A DNA stretch of 64,000 nt from Melioribacteraceae bacterium (GTDB taxonomy: Bacteria > Bacteroidota > Ignavibacteria > Ignavibacteriales > Melioribacteraceae): NCBI GenBank assembly GCA_027030245.1, contig JALVFE010000016.1:310001-374000 (forward strand). The letters are read 5' to 3'. The position numbers and the translations under genes were made by a program. Shown one piece after another: positions 17,866 to 26,863 of the stretch. Under the pieces are notes generated by a model. The model saw nothing but the letters and a program-made list of their open reading frames with translations. It made no database searches and was not told where the DNA came from. Each line of letters opens with the position of its first letter. Within the stretch, counting starts at the first letter, position 1.

Positions 17866-17960
17866 GGCAGTAATAGTATGTGTTAGGGGCGGCAGTAATA
17901 GTAAGTGTTGACGGTAGAATAACTCAGTACCGGTGTTGCCACCGTCCACACGGTGGCAAC
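17866..17960. repeat. Repeat E cluster: two direct repeats plus an 11-bp hairpin
   Basis: GGCAGTAATAGTATGTGTT (17866-17884) recurs with one change at 17891-17909. At 17935-17960, GTTGCCACCGT and ACGGTGGCAAC form a perfect 11-bp stem with a CCAC loop. The units match the sequence after rtcB at 13681-13736. The hairpin lies 12 bases beyond the FecR-like gene stop. Otherwise the 17706-17972 gap shows no gene. Confidence 0.8.
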
Positions 17961-17972
17961 TAAGCCAAGCGT

Positions 17973-18650
17973 TTACTTCGCTAATTTCAAATTAACTTGT
18001 TCTATTTTCTTTTCCAATATTTTTCGTTGGGCATCGGTCATCGGTTCTTTTTTAATACTCGCATATTCGCTTGCCGCTTCTTGGTATAAACCCAAATCCG
18101 CTAAAATATCCGCAAAGTAAATGCGGTCTGCAATTCTCTTTTTAGTAGCGGGATATTTACGGTATGTTTCTTTTGCCACAATTACGGAAGATTCTTTATA
18201 TCCGTTTTCCGCAAGCAGTTTTGCACCGTTCAATTTTTTTTCGCCGAGCGTATTTTCCAGAACCGCAATATCGTCTTCGTTCGTCACATCCGCGCCGTAA
18301 ACAGCGGTGCTTTTAACTTCCCCGCTCTTTTTAATTTTCGGAACGTTTCTTATTTCTTCCATCGCCAAAGCGAGCAAGAGATCATTAATGGAAATCTTTT
18401 TAATGTAATTGAGACCGAGCGCGGAATTTCCGTCGATGACGAATCTTGTACCGTTTTTATTCAACCTTACGAAAGAATTCTCTTCCGTAACAATCAATGC
18501 ATCGCCGTTAAGTTTATCGCCTGCTTGCACGGTTTCCCATTTTTCACTTGTTCCTTTTTGCACAAGCACTTTGCCCTTTACTTTTTCAACAACATATTCC
18601 TGCGCAAATAACGTGCTTGCCAAAAACAGAATCAATAATATCTTTTTCAT
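17973..18650 (-). CDS. FecR-like periplasmic protein with helical repeat tail
   Basis: The protein has 225 residues with a signal peptide (FLASTLFAQ). Residues about 18-85 look like a FecR domain: VVEKVKGKVLVQKG, then WETVQAGDKL and SFVRLNKNGTRFVIDGNSAL. Residues 135-225 are helical and TPR-like (IADRIYFADILADLGLYQEA). The known domain senses or transmits envelope signals, often to CHASE2 proteins. A CHASE2-sigma54 activator is four genes upstream in the same cluster. GGAGG precedes the start. Its specific role is inferred. Confidence 0.7.
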   Translation of the reverse strand: MKKILLILFLASTLFAQEYVVEKVKGKVLVQKGTSEKWETVQAGDKLNGDALIVTEENSFVRLNKNGTRFVIDGNSALGLNYIKKISINDLLLALAMEEIRNVPKIKKSGEVKSTAVYGADVTNEDDIAVLENTLGEKKLNGAKLLAENGYKESSVIVAKETYRKYPATKKRIADRIYFADILADLGLYQEAASEYASIKKEPMTDAQRKILEKKIEQVNLKLAK

Positions 18651-18683
18651 TTTTTCCTCCGGTTTATAATCTTTTTAAATTTT

Positions 18684-20690
18684 TCAAAAAACATCGATAA
18701 TTTCAACCGTTCCTTTTGCCAATCCGAAATTTTCTATGGCAGTTTTATAAAACTTTTCCGCTCCGATTTCCCATGCGGTTTCAAAATTTGTCAGCGAAGT
18801 AGTTTCCAAAGGAATCCATACTTCGTCTTTACCATCTGTATTTTTTCTTATGAAAATCTTCTTATCGTTCGATGTAATTAATCCGGCTTGTTCCGGTTTA
18901 AGTTTTGTATTAACCAATAAATTCACGTGACCGATATTGTTCCCTTCCGGTTTGTAATCGACAAATGCGGTTTGGATTCCTATACTTTCCAAAACCGCTG
19001 CAAAGCTGACGCTTAAATCGTCGCAATCGCCGCCTTTCAATTCAATTGTTTCGGAAGGAAACTGAACATTTTCCACACTTGCCCTTCTATCGGCAACGTA
19101 TTGCATATTCTTTACAAAATTATCGAATAATATTTTCACTTTGTAAAAATTCTTTAGCGGCGGTTTAACATTTACCAACGAATCGTATGCGTTTTTAAGC
19201 ACAGCTTTTGCATATTGATTAGCGAAATCGTAATCGCGTTCAACGAAAAACTTAAGATTTTTTACATTACCGTCCCAACTGTTTTTATCGTTAATCAAAA
19301 TCGGTTTTTGAATTATGTCGTCCGGTTCGCCGTTTCCGGTCTTAACAATAAAATCAACCGATTCTATTTTTCTTCTTTTCAAATTAAACTTTTCATCCAC
19401 AATCGTATAAAAATTAACTTCGGCGGTATCGTGTGGTATAAGTTCAACCGCGGGAGATTGTACCTCTTCTTTATTCACTTCCGAAATAAAGCTGAAAGGC
19501 TTTACCGTAATTTTCTTATCGGATAAATTGACTATCTTCCCTCTTGCAAAGGGTTTCGTCACATAAACATCGGCAAGCGTAGGATAAATCTCCGTTAATA
19601 TTTCCACGTCGAGTATCTTCACATACTTTTCGGGTTGAAACGAGAGCGCAAAATTTACGGTTAAGAAAACTTCGTCGTTTACAAAATAGTTATTTACAAT
19701 ATTGGAAATTTTTTTCTCTTTGAATTCCGCAACACTGCGGGGTGTTAATCGGTTCGACAGATATTTTATTCCGCTAAGAGTAACACTGTAAAATTGATTG
19801 GCAACATTTACGACCGGAACAATTCCCGCAATAAACGGTTGTTGATATCTATCGTGTAAAGCGGTAACACCAACAGTGAATTCCTTTTCCATGAATTTGA
19901 AATGAGTGGATAAATCCGCAGAAAAAGAACCGTTGGTTTCAATTTTAGAGTTAAGCGCTAAAGCTTCAAAGGGTGAAAAATTAATTCCGAGTACACCGGT
20001 TCTTTGCTTTCTTAAATCAAATACATCTTTCTTTATTTCAAAATCGCTTTCCTCAACGTTTTGGTAATTCCGCCCGAAGATAATAAAGTTATTAGTCGAA
20101 AGATTCAAACTTAAATTCTTCATAATTGAATATGAAATTCCGAAATCGGCTTGCCAAAAATCTTTACTAACAATTTCTTTTTCTTTGATTAATACTTGGG
20201 GTTCCGTACCGGCAATAAACGAAGGAAACTCTTCGCTGAATTCCTGTTGAAAAAACCTGAACGAAATGCCTGCAGTTAGAACAGGCGAAATATTATAAGA
20301 ATAGCCGAACCCGAATTTTTCTTTATAAATTAAATCCGTTTCGAACACTGTAAGGGAATCGTCTATGTTACTTTTGGAAGCGGTAAACTTAAACTCTTTG
20401 GAAATCCCGGGCGTGTATCTGGCGTATAAATAATGATCTTTTATCCTTTTCCCCAACGAAACGAAAAACAAGTTGGTAGAATATTGCCTTGCAAAAACAG
20501 TATTAAACGAAATGGCGAATTCCCAATCCTTGGTGAGCGCATAGTTCCCCGGGTTCGATTCCAAACTGTTCAACCTGAAATTAATCCGGTCGGACGGAAT
20601 AAAATTTCCGTAAACGTCATACGAAATCTGACTATATGTAATAGTAGTTAAACTCATCATAAAAATTAAAATTGTATAAATTATTCTCAT
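18684..20690 (-). CDS. Outer-membrane barrel-like protein with transglutaminase-like domain
   Basis: This is a 668-residue protein with a signal peptide (to about residue 20). Residues about 20-350 are rich in alternating aromatic strands typical of an outer-membrane barrel. Residues about 370-450 form a beta domain. Residues about 480-640 resemble a transglutaminase-like fold: Cys in ELKGGDCDDLSVSFAAVL and His in NIGHVNLLVN are the expected catalytic pair. It starts 1 base after the upstream lipoprotein gene stops, so the two are coupled. Function is unknown; such folds act as peptidases or cross-linkers. Confidence 0.72.
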   Translation of the reverse strand: MRIIYTILIFMMSLTTITYSQISYDVYGNFIPSDRINFRLNSLESNPGNYALTKDWEFAISFNTVFARQYSTNLFFVSLGKRIKDHYLYARYTPGISKEFKFTASKSNIDDSLTVFETDLIYKEKFGFGYSYNISPVLTAGISFRFFQQEFSEEFPSFIAGTEPQVLIKEKEIVSKDFWQADFGISYSIMKNLSLNLSTNNFIIFGRNYQNVEESDFEIKKDVFDLRKQRTGVLGINFSPFEALALNSKIETNGSFSADLSTHFKFMEKEFTVGVTALHDRYQQPFIAGIVPVVNVANQFYSVTLSGIKYLSNRLTPRSVAEFKEKKISNIVNNYFVNDEVFLTVNFALSFQPEKYVKILDVEILTEIYPTLADVYVTKPFARGKIVNLSDKKITVKPFSFISEVNKEEVQSPAVELIPHDTAEVNFYTIVDEKFNLKRRKIESVDFIVKTGNGEPDDIIQKPILINDKNSWDGNVKNLKFFVERDYDFANQYAKAVLKNAYDSLVNVKPPLKNFYKVKILFDNFVKNMQYVADRRASVENVQFPSETIELKGGDCDDLSVSFAAVLESIGIQTAFVDYKPEGNNIGHVNLLVNTKLKPEQAGLITSNDKKIFIRKNTDGKDEVWIPLETTSLTNFETAWEIGAEKFYKTAIENFGLAKGTVEIIDVF

Positions 20691-20691
20691 A

Positions 20692-21609
20692 TTACGGAAT
20701 ATTAATTAGAATATTATGAATACTCTGGGACGCAATATAAATATCTCCCAACCGGATAGTATTAACCGAAGCTCTGAATTTACGAATAACGGAAAACACC
20801 ACGCTGTCATACTTTTCGAAAGGTATTTTCTGGATCAACGAATTTCTGATCACAATTCTGTTTCCTTTAAATGATTTTAATCTGAGTAACGGAATTATTT
20901 CCCTTCTACCTTCCAACAGCCCGCCGATAATAACCTCAACTTCCCCGCCGTCTATCTTATTCCAAGAAAGTTCCGCCCGCAAATTTTTATCTTTTTTGGT
21001 ACCGGTTAATTTAAGTTTTGCCGAAATCTCCTGCGGCACTTTAATTGTGGTTAAAAATGGCATTTGTCCGAAAAAATCGAAATGGAAGCGCACACTTTTA
21101 CCATACGGGAAATTAGACCGAGCGGGTGCGATTCGTTTTTTATAAAAAAGAACATGTTTAACGCCAACCAAAGTGTCTTTTATAACGTTTCCGTCCCTGT
21201 AAAAAATCCGGTGCGGAACCACTCTTGCAGAATCATCATCGAATCTTACTCTTCCGAATAAAAGTGTTTTGTACCCGATGATTATTCCCGAAGAAGTTTT
21301 AATCGGTTGATCGGTATCGTAGAAAACCGCCTCGGCATAACCTTTATTTACCGTAACGTTTTTATTGTAGAATGTATTTTTAATTCCGCTTAAACTTATT
21401 ACCGAACTGTTGACGGGAATAGGACTTGTAATTCCGGTGGAATCGTAACCGGTGAACACTACCGTATTGGGTTTTGGAGTAATCACCTCAACATCATAAT
21501 CTTCTTCGGGATTTTCTTTGTTCACCAATTCGATAGGCAAAGGGTCTTGACAAGCAAAGAAAACCGCAAAGATAAAAATCAGTGCGATATATAAGTTTTT
21601 TACTTTCAT
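20692..21609 (-). CDS. Hypothetical lipoprotein of the envelope cluster
   Basis: The protein has 305 residues with a hydrophobic signal and lipobox (FAVFFAC; Cys20). The mature part has acidic, proline-rich residues first (PIELVNKENPEEDYDVE) and then beta-rich sequence. I do not recognise a family. Its stop is 1 base from the start of the barrel/transglutaminase gene, so the two proteins probably work together at the outer membrane. About 100 bases, including a terminator hairpin, separate it from the lipoprotein gene upstream. Confidence 0.6.
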   Translation of the reverse strand: MKVKNLYIALIFIFAVFFACQDPLPIELVNKENPEEDYDVEVITPKPNTVVFTGYDSTGITSPIPVNSSVISLSGIKNTFYNKNVTVNKGYAEAVFYDTDQPIKTSSGIIIGYKTLLFGRVRFDDDSARVVPHRIFYRDGNVIKDTLVGVKHVLFYKKRIAPARSNFPYGKSVRFHFDFFGQMPFLTTIKVPQEISAKLKLTGTKKDKNLRAELSWNKIDGGEVEVIIGGLLEGRREIIPLLRLKSFKGNRIVIRNSLIQKIPFEKYDSVVFSVIRKFRASVNTIRLGDIYIASQSIHNILINIP

Positions 21610-21666
21610 CTTGATAATAATAAACTCTTTAAATTAAATGAATATTTTCACAAAGTAAATAAATAA

Positions 21667-21694
21667 GAAGACCCCTTTTTTCAAAGAGGTCTTC
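21667..21694 (-). terminator. Hairpin terminator after lipoprotein gene 21709
   Basis: GAAGACCCCTTT and AAAGAGGTCTTC form a 12-bp stem with one G-U pair and a 4-base loop (GAAA on the minus strand). A TTATTTATTT stretch follows on the minus strand. It may end or weaken transcription before the downstream lipoprotein gene. Confidence 0.75.
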
Positions 21695-21708
21695 ATGATT
21701 TTTTATTT

Positions 21709-22677
21709 TTATTTTACAACGTAAGGCATTCCCCACGAATTCGATTCAACCGGAGCTTCATCGTCGTAAATTACAACTCTCGGGAAAGCATTAACAACCG
21801 CATGTCTTACTCCCGGGAACGGATTAACTTTCCAATTTCCTTCGTAAACTCTGTTGTAAAATGTTCCGTCGAATTCTTCGGATACCAATTCGAATTTTTT
21901 CTTTGTTCTATGTTTAGCTCTTATGCCTAACATTCTATCTTTCCATGCTCCCCAAGTTAACGTAACAAAATCCGGATCGGGATAAACACTTGCAATTTCA
22001 ACTTTCACGCGAACGTCTTTAGAAGGACCGAATATAGGAATCAAGTGTCTCAAACCGGGTTCGCGCGAGAGATAATAATCATTCGGCGAATCTACATAAA
22101 TCGAATCTCCGTTTTCCAGATAAACAGTCATAGATTTTATACTAATATTATCGGTAAGAGTTCCGCCTTCGGGTAACGAAACCGCAACCAATTTCCAATT
22201 GTCAAGCGGATTATCGGAATTACCGATTCGTTGGAAAATTACGTTTCTTGTAATTGTGGTTGTAAACGGTTTTTGTATTAAGACCAAATTAGTATCGAAG
22301 AAACTCGCGTTCGAATCGTAAGAAGCGATAATAAACAACATTCCTTCGAAAGTACGAGTGATTGTTCCGTATGCGGAATCGCCTTCAATTGTTGCATTGA
22401 AATCAAAATTTATCGGGCGCATTCTTTGTCCGACCTTTACCGGGAAGATTTCGGTTGAAATTTTACCGAATACAAAACCCATTGCTTCGTCTTCGTTATA
22501 ATTTGCTTCGAAAGATTGAATAAGTTCGTCTTCTTCGGCAATTTTTTTCAACGTTTCTATTTCATCGTTTGTGTTATTCGGATCTACAATGGAATTTTCC
22601 TGGTTACATCCGAAAAACAAAAACGATAACAAGAATAATGTAAGCAACGTTGTTAAGATTGATTTGTTGGTTTTCAT
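21709..22677 (-). CDS. Hypothetical lipoprotein next to the sigma54 activator
   Basis: This 322-residue protein has a signal peptide with lipobox (LFFGC; Cys24). The mature part begins with an acidic helix (DEIETLKKIAEEDELIQ) and continues as beta-rich sequence. No family is recognised. AGGAGGT precedes the start. The candidate sigma54 promoter lies 48-63 bases upstream, so it may be the first gene of a regulon activated by the CHASE2 protein. It is probably an outer-membrane-anchored component of the cluster. Confidence 0.62.
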   Translation of the reverse strand: MKTNKSILTTLLTLFLLSFLFFGCNQENSIVDPNNTNDEIETLKKIAEEDELIQSFEANYNEDEAMGFVFGKISTEIFPVKVGQRMRPINFDFNATIEGDSAYGTITRTFEGMLFIIASYDSNASFFDTNLVLIQKPFTTTITRNVIFQRIGNSDNPLDNWKLVAVSLPEGGTLTDNISIKSMTVYLENGDSIYVDSPNDYYLSREPGLRHLIPIFGPSKDVRVKVEIASVYPDPDFVTLTWGAWKDRMLGIRAKHRTKKKFELVSEEFDGTFYNRVYEGNWKVNPFPGVRHAVVNAFPRVVIYDDEAPVESNSWGMPYVVK

Positions 22678-22724
22678 TTTTACCTCCTGTTTGTGATTTT
22701 TGCGAAAACTTCTGCCCCCGAAGT

Positions 22725-22740
22725 ATCAGAAAGCGTGCCA
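22725..22740 (-). promoter_or_regulatory. Candidate sigma54 (-24/-12) promoter
   Basis: On the minus strand the site reads TGGCACG-CTTT-CTGAT. The -24 half matches the consensus exactly and has the expected T before it. The -12 half matches three of five positions of TTGCW and lacks the C of the usual GC. It lies between the sigma54-activator gene and the lipoprotein gene at 22677, at a plausible distance from that start. Confidence 0.45.
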
Positions 22741-22851
22741 ATATCCGCCGGTTTTGCTAAGTTGTTGTAATTCAAAGCATTAGCTACACTCAACTTCATT
22801 AACTATTTGCCTGAAGTTCACAAAATAATGCCTGACCTGTAACTCCTCAGG

Positions 22852-25296
22852 CTAACTTTCGAGAATTTTCCGGATTACTTTATCGAGATAGGTGTGATAT
22901 TTTTGAGGTAAATTTTTGTATTTGGAAACGAATGCTATTTTTACTTCGGCAAAATCTTTAGTGGAAAGCTTCTCCACATCCCTTTCAATATTTTTCAAAT
23001 ATGTGGAAGCTTTTGTTCTGACTTTTTCAAGAACTTCCGGCTCTTCGGTTTGTGCAATTTCCCGTACGGCTTTTTCCAAATCGAAATTGAAATTACAGTA
23101 AAATTTGAAAAATATTCCTCTGAAATTTTCCGAAACTACCGTACGATTCAGGTCGCCCAATTCCCGTGCGGTTTCATTTATCGAAGAGTGGGAAAATTTC
23201 TTTTCCCTTAAAAGTTCGAGAATATTCGCTTCGAGATTGGATTTATCGTATTTGGCTAGCTGCTCGGGTAAATCTTTAAGTTTTATTATTGTTCTGTTTT
23301 CCGATTTTGCAAATATCGCGGCGCGTTTCATAACCGATTCTAGCTCACGCACATTTCCTTTCCAATTGTAATCGATAAGTTGCTGAAGAACGGAACGCGA
23401 AAGCGTAAGTCCGGGAGATTCCTTTTTAATAAAATAATCGGCAAGAACTTCTATATCTTCTTTTCTTTCTTTTAAAGAAGGCACTTTTATTGTAAACACG
23501 TTCAGTCTGTAAAACAAATCTTCGCGGAATTTACCTTCGCGCACAAGTTTTTCCAAATCCTTGTTTGTTGCCGCTACTATCCGCACATCCGCATGAAGAG
23601 TTTCGGAAGAACCTACGCGCTGAAAATCACCCGTCTGCAAAACTCTTAACAACTTAACTTGGAAATTTTCCGAAGTTTCGCCTATTTCATCCAAAAATAA
23701 AGTTCCTTTATCAGCTAACTCAAACCTGCCTTTCTTATCCTTTATTGCATCGGTAAAAGCGCCTTTTACATGCCCGAACAATTCACTTTCCAGCAAAGTA
23801 TCGCTTAACGCCGCACAATTAACCACAACAAATTCTTTATCGTTTCTCGGACTTAATTTATGAATCGCTTGAGCTACAAGTTCCTTTCCGCTTCCGCTTT
23901 CCCCAAGAATTAAAACAGTGGCGTCTTCCGGTGCAACTTTACGTATAAGTTCCACAACGGAATTCATTTTTTTACTTTTGTAAATTATTCCCTCAAAGTT
24001 TTTCACGGATGCGGAATCACTTTCGATTTCGGCCGGAATTTCATCTTCCTCTTGCTTTTTAAGCCTGGCTATTTCTTCGTTTAATTTTTCTATTTGAGCG
24101 GTAAGTTCCGCGCTTTGATTCTGAGCGGAGTTTTTATATTGTTCCTCCAATATCTTTAATTCTTCCTCTTTTTGAAGAAGCGTTTTCTTTAAATTTTCCG
24201 CTTCGTCCAGAGTTTCGGTTAGAATTTCTTCCCTTTCTGTTAAATCGATAAAAGAATCGACCAAAAACAAAACCGCGAAAGGCAAAACGATTGAAAGGTA
24301 ATCCAATTCAATATATTGAAAAACAAAAAGAATATAAGCCAAAACCAAAAACACTATAATTGCCAGAAGATAAATGCTTTTCTTTTTAAACCCCGTATAT
24401 CCAACGACCAAAGACAAAAGAAGGAAAATAAATGTGGAAATATTTTTTAAGCGGTAATCTATACTCCTACCGGTTAAAATATTATCGAGAGCAATTGCAT
24501 GAAACCCGATTCCCGGAAGTTCTTTATCAAATACCGTTGCAACCGACGGTGCTATTAACGGATCGCTTACACCGATAATTAAAATTTTTCCTTCGAGAGT
24601 TTTTAGTTTGTTTTTGTCGTTTAACACGGAAGAAAAGAAATCCAAGAAAGAATATTTCTTAAAAGATTTCCAAGTAGTGTAAAAATTTACTTTCATTAAT
24701 TTTTGATCTGTCAATTCCTTTCCCGAAAGTGCCAAAGAAAATGCCGGTTCAATTCCTTTACCTGCTTTAACGTTAAGCGGAATATACAATCCGTCTTCGG
24801 TTAGAAAATTTATGTGTCCTGTTTGCAACTCCGGTATCACCCGTTTCGGAGCGGGATAAATAACGGAATCCGTAAAAATTTCTTCCCCGTTTCTGTTAAT
24901 GGAATTAAGCAAAGATGAAAGCACAATGCCTTTTGTGGTTTTAATTTCTTTGTTAAGGACACTGTCGTAAATACTTTGGAAAGACAGCTTTTCCGAAAGG
25001 AAAATTTCTATTCCAATTTTTTTCAAATTTTGTTTTTGTAAATGACTGAGCAGAGTAGCATAATAACTTCTTTTGAAAGGCCATCCCAAACTTTCTATAT
25101 CTTTCGGTGAAATGTGAATGAGAACGATATTCGAGTCAATTCCCTTTTGCCCGCTTACCGAATTGAAAAATCCGGTTAGATTATAATCAGCTTCGTAAAA
25201 AAGAGATTTAAAAGAAAGAATAATCAGAGCCGAAATTAAAGCAAACGCAAACCGGAGATATTGTTTGAAACCCGATATTTTTTTTATCTTGCCCAT
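22852..25296 (-). CDS. Membrane-bound CHASE2-sigma54 activator
   Basis: This is an 814-residue regulator. One N-terminal helix is followed by an extracytoplasmic CHASE2 domain (about 30-275, IDSNIVLIHISPKDIESLGWPF), three membrane helices (about 285-355) and a coiled coil (360-425). An AAA sigma54-activation domain spans about 440-680, with Walker A GESGSGKE, GAFTDA (a variant of GAFTGA) and Walker B LFLDEIG. A helix-turn-helix (INETARELGDLNRTVVSENF) and an unusual helical tail follow. It would open sigma54 promoters in response to an envelope signal; the lipoprotein gene just downstream is the best target. Confidence 0.88.
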   Translation of the reverse strand: MGKIKKISGFKQYLRFAFALISALIILSFKSLFYEADYNLTGFFNSVSGQKGIDSNIVLIHISPKDIESLGWPFKRSYYATLLSHLQKQNLKKIGIEIFLSEKLSFQSIYDSVLNKEIKTTKGIVLSSLLNSINRNGEEIFTDSVIYPAPKRVIPELQTGHINFLTEDGLYIPLNVKAGKGIEPAFSLALSGKELTDQKLMKVNFYTTWKSFKKYSFLDFFSSVLNDKNKLKTLEGKILIIGVSDPLIAPSVATVFDKELPGIGFHAIALDNILTGRSIDYRLKNISTFIFLLLSLVVGYTGFKKKSIYLLAIIVFLVLAYILFVFQYIELDYLSIVLPFAVLFLVDSFIDLTEREEILTETLDEAENLKKTLLQKEEELKILEEQYKNSAQNQSAELTAQIEKLNEEIARLKKQEEDEIPAEIESDSASVKNFEGIIYKSKKMNSVVELIRKVAPEDATVLILGESGSGKELVAQAIHKLSPRNDKEFVVVNCAALSDTLLESELFGHVKGAFTDAIKDKKGRFELADKGTLFLDEIGETSENFQVKLLRVLQTGDFQRVGSSETLHADVRIVAATNKDLEKLVREGKFREDLFYRLNVFTIKVPSLKERKEDIEVLADYFIKKESPGLTLSRSVLQQLIDYNWKGNVRELESVMKRAAIFAKSENRTIIKLKDLPEQLAKYDKSNLEANILELLREKKFSHSSINETARELGDLNRTVVSENFRGIFFKFYCNFNFDLEKAVREIAQTEEPEVLEKVRTKASTYLKNIERDVEKLSTKDFAEVKIAFVSKYKNLPQKYHTYLDKVIRKILES

Positions 25297-25374
25297 TCAC
25301 AAAATTTTGTAGTTTTGAATAACGGAATTTACTAAAAAAAATTAATTAAAGAATAAAGAAATGGTGATGTTAAA

Positions 25375-26166
25375 ATGCAAAAAACAATAAACGGTCTTTA
25401 CGTAACTGCTAAAGGAAATCCGGATAATCAATCAATTATTTTCGTTCACGGCTTTCCTTACGACCACAACATGTGGAATTTCCAAACGGACGAATTGAGC
25501 AAAAATTATTATTGCGTAACATACGATGTAAGGGGTTTAGGTAAAAGTTACGTCGGCGACGGTCAATACACCATGGAAGCTTTCGTATGGGATTTGTTCT
25601 CAGTTATAGACGGAATGAAATTGAATAAACCGGTATTGTGCGGACTTTCCATGGGCGGTTACGTTTCCTTGCGGGCGGTGGAAAAAGACCAGAACAGATT
25701 TAAAGCTTTAATCCTTTGCGATACAAGATCGCAAGCCGACGATAACGAAGGCAAACTGAAACGCGCTATGGCAATTAATCAAATTAATACGGAAGGACTT
25801 GCGGCTTTTGTCGAACCGTTCGTTTCAAATTGTTTTTGGAAACAGACAATCAAAAAGAAACCGGATTTCTTCAAAGGGATTTTGGAATCCACCAAGAAAC
25901 ACAATCCTGTTGGAGTTAAAGGCGGATTGATTGCAATGCTAAGCAGAACCGATACCACAAAAGCTCTTAAAAAATTCAAGTTGCCTACTCTTGTTCTTGT
26001 GGGGAAATACGATGCATTAACTCCGCCGGAAGTAATGGAAAAGATGGCAAAGAAAATTAAGAAATCGGATTTTTACATTGTGCCGAAAGCCGGTCACATG
26101 GCGCCGTTGGAAAATCCGGAATATGTAAACGCAAAAATTTTGAAATTTTTGGCGAAACTGGATTAA
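25375..26166 (+). CDS. Alpha/beta hydrolase
   Basis: This 263-residue cytoplasmic enzyme has the alpha/beta hydrolase fold. The oxyanion region is FVHGFPYDHNMW. The nucleophile elbow is GLSMGGY (Ser near residue 94), the acid is probably in GKYDALTPP, and the histidine is in AGHMAPLE. It is similar in length to 3-oxoadipate enol-lactonase and haloperoxidase-like proteins, but the substrate cannot be told. It is divergent from the CHASE2 gene and ends 10 bases from the convergent SMUG2-like gene. Confidence 0.85.
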   Translation: MQKTINGLYVTAKGNPDNQSIIFVHGFPYDHNMWNFQTDELSKNYYCVTYDVRGLGKSYVGDGQYTMEAFVWDLFSVIDGMKLNKPVLCGLSMGGYVSLRAVEKDQNRFKALILCDTRSQADDNEGKLKRAMAINQINTEGLAAFVEPFVSNCFWKQTIKKKPDFFKGILESTKKHNPVGVKGGLIAMLSRTDTTKALKKFKLPTLVLVGKYDALTPPEVMEKMAKKIKKSDFYIVPKAGHMAPLENPEYVNAKILKFLAKLD

Positions 26167-26176
26167 GCAAAAACGT

Positions 26177-26863
26177 TTAGGGAAATTTTATTGTTTCCAA
26201 GTATTTGCTTATAAATTCATGGAGCCTTTTTCTGCGGTATTGCATAATAAAGCGGGGATGTTCAACAACTTTGATTTCGCAGAAATAATTTAATTCCGTA
26301 TTTATTTCTTCAAGATATTTAGCGTTCTTTTTACCAAGCGAGACGGCGAAAGACTTCTCCGCCCCGAATTTTATTTGCTCCCGTACGGAATCAATCAGAA
26401 GCGGTTTCATAATTTCGTAAAGCTCTTTGCTGTCGTAATAATTATGATTTTTACCGTCTTTAATTATTGCCAGCGGATAGAGTGCGGTAAGAAAATATTT
26501 GCGAAAGAATTTTCCGGCTCCGCCAAACTGTTCAACAACTTTATAAATAAAATCGCTTGAAAGCTCACGCCGGTTACCCAGTCTGTTTTCGATACCACAG
26601 AATAAACGCAAAGCAACCGGATCGGTAAAAGAAATTCCGGTAAGTCCGCCGCCGAATCTTCCGGGATTTATACCGAAAATAAAAACCCGCTTGTTGTTAT
26701 CGTTATAAAATTTACGGTAGAATTCTTTAACAACTTTCCGCACACTTTTGTTTTCGTAAGGATTGAGAAATTCAACACCTTGCGGCAGGTTTACTGGTTT
26801 TTTAAGAGAAAGAAAATACTCAACCGCTTTTTCCGCAAATGTATTTGATTTAATTCCGTTCAA
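26177..26863 (-). CDS. SMUG2-like uracil-DNA glycosylase
   Basis: This 228-residue protein fits the SMUG2-like part of the uracil-DNA glycosylase superfamily. Motif 1 is FGINPGRFGGG and motif 2 is EHPRFIMQYRRKRL. The known family removes uracil or deaminated bases from DNA. Its start overlaps the NUDIX stop (ATGA type), so the two are coupled and likely form a DNA-damage-prevention pair. The exact base preference is not readable from sequence. Confidence 0.8.
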   Translation of the reverse strand: MNGIKSNTFAEKAVEYFLSLKKPVNLPQGVEFLNPYENKSVRKVVKEFYRKFYNDNNKRVFIFGINPGRFGGGLTGISFTDPVALRLFCGIENRLGNRRELSSDFIYKVVEQFGGAGKFFRKYFLTALYPLAIIKDGKNHNYYDSKELYEIMKPLLIDSVREQIKFGAEKSFAVSLGKKNAKYLEEINTELNYFCEIKVVEHPRFIMQYRRKRLHEFISKYLETIKFP

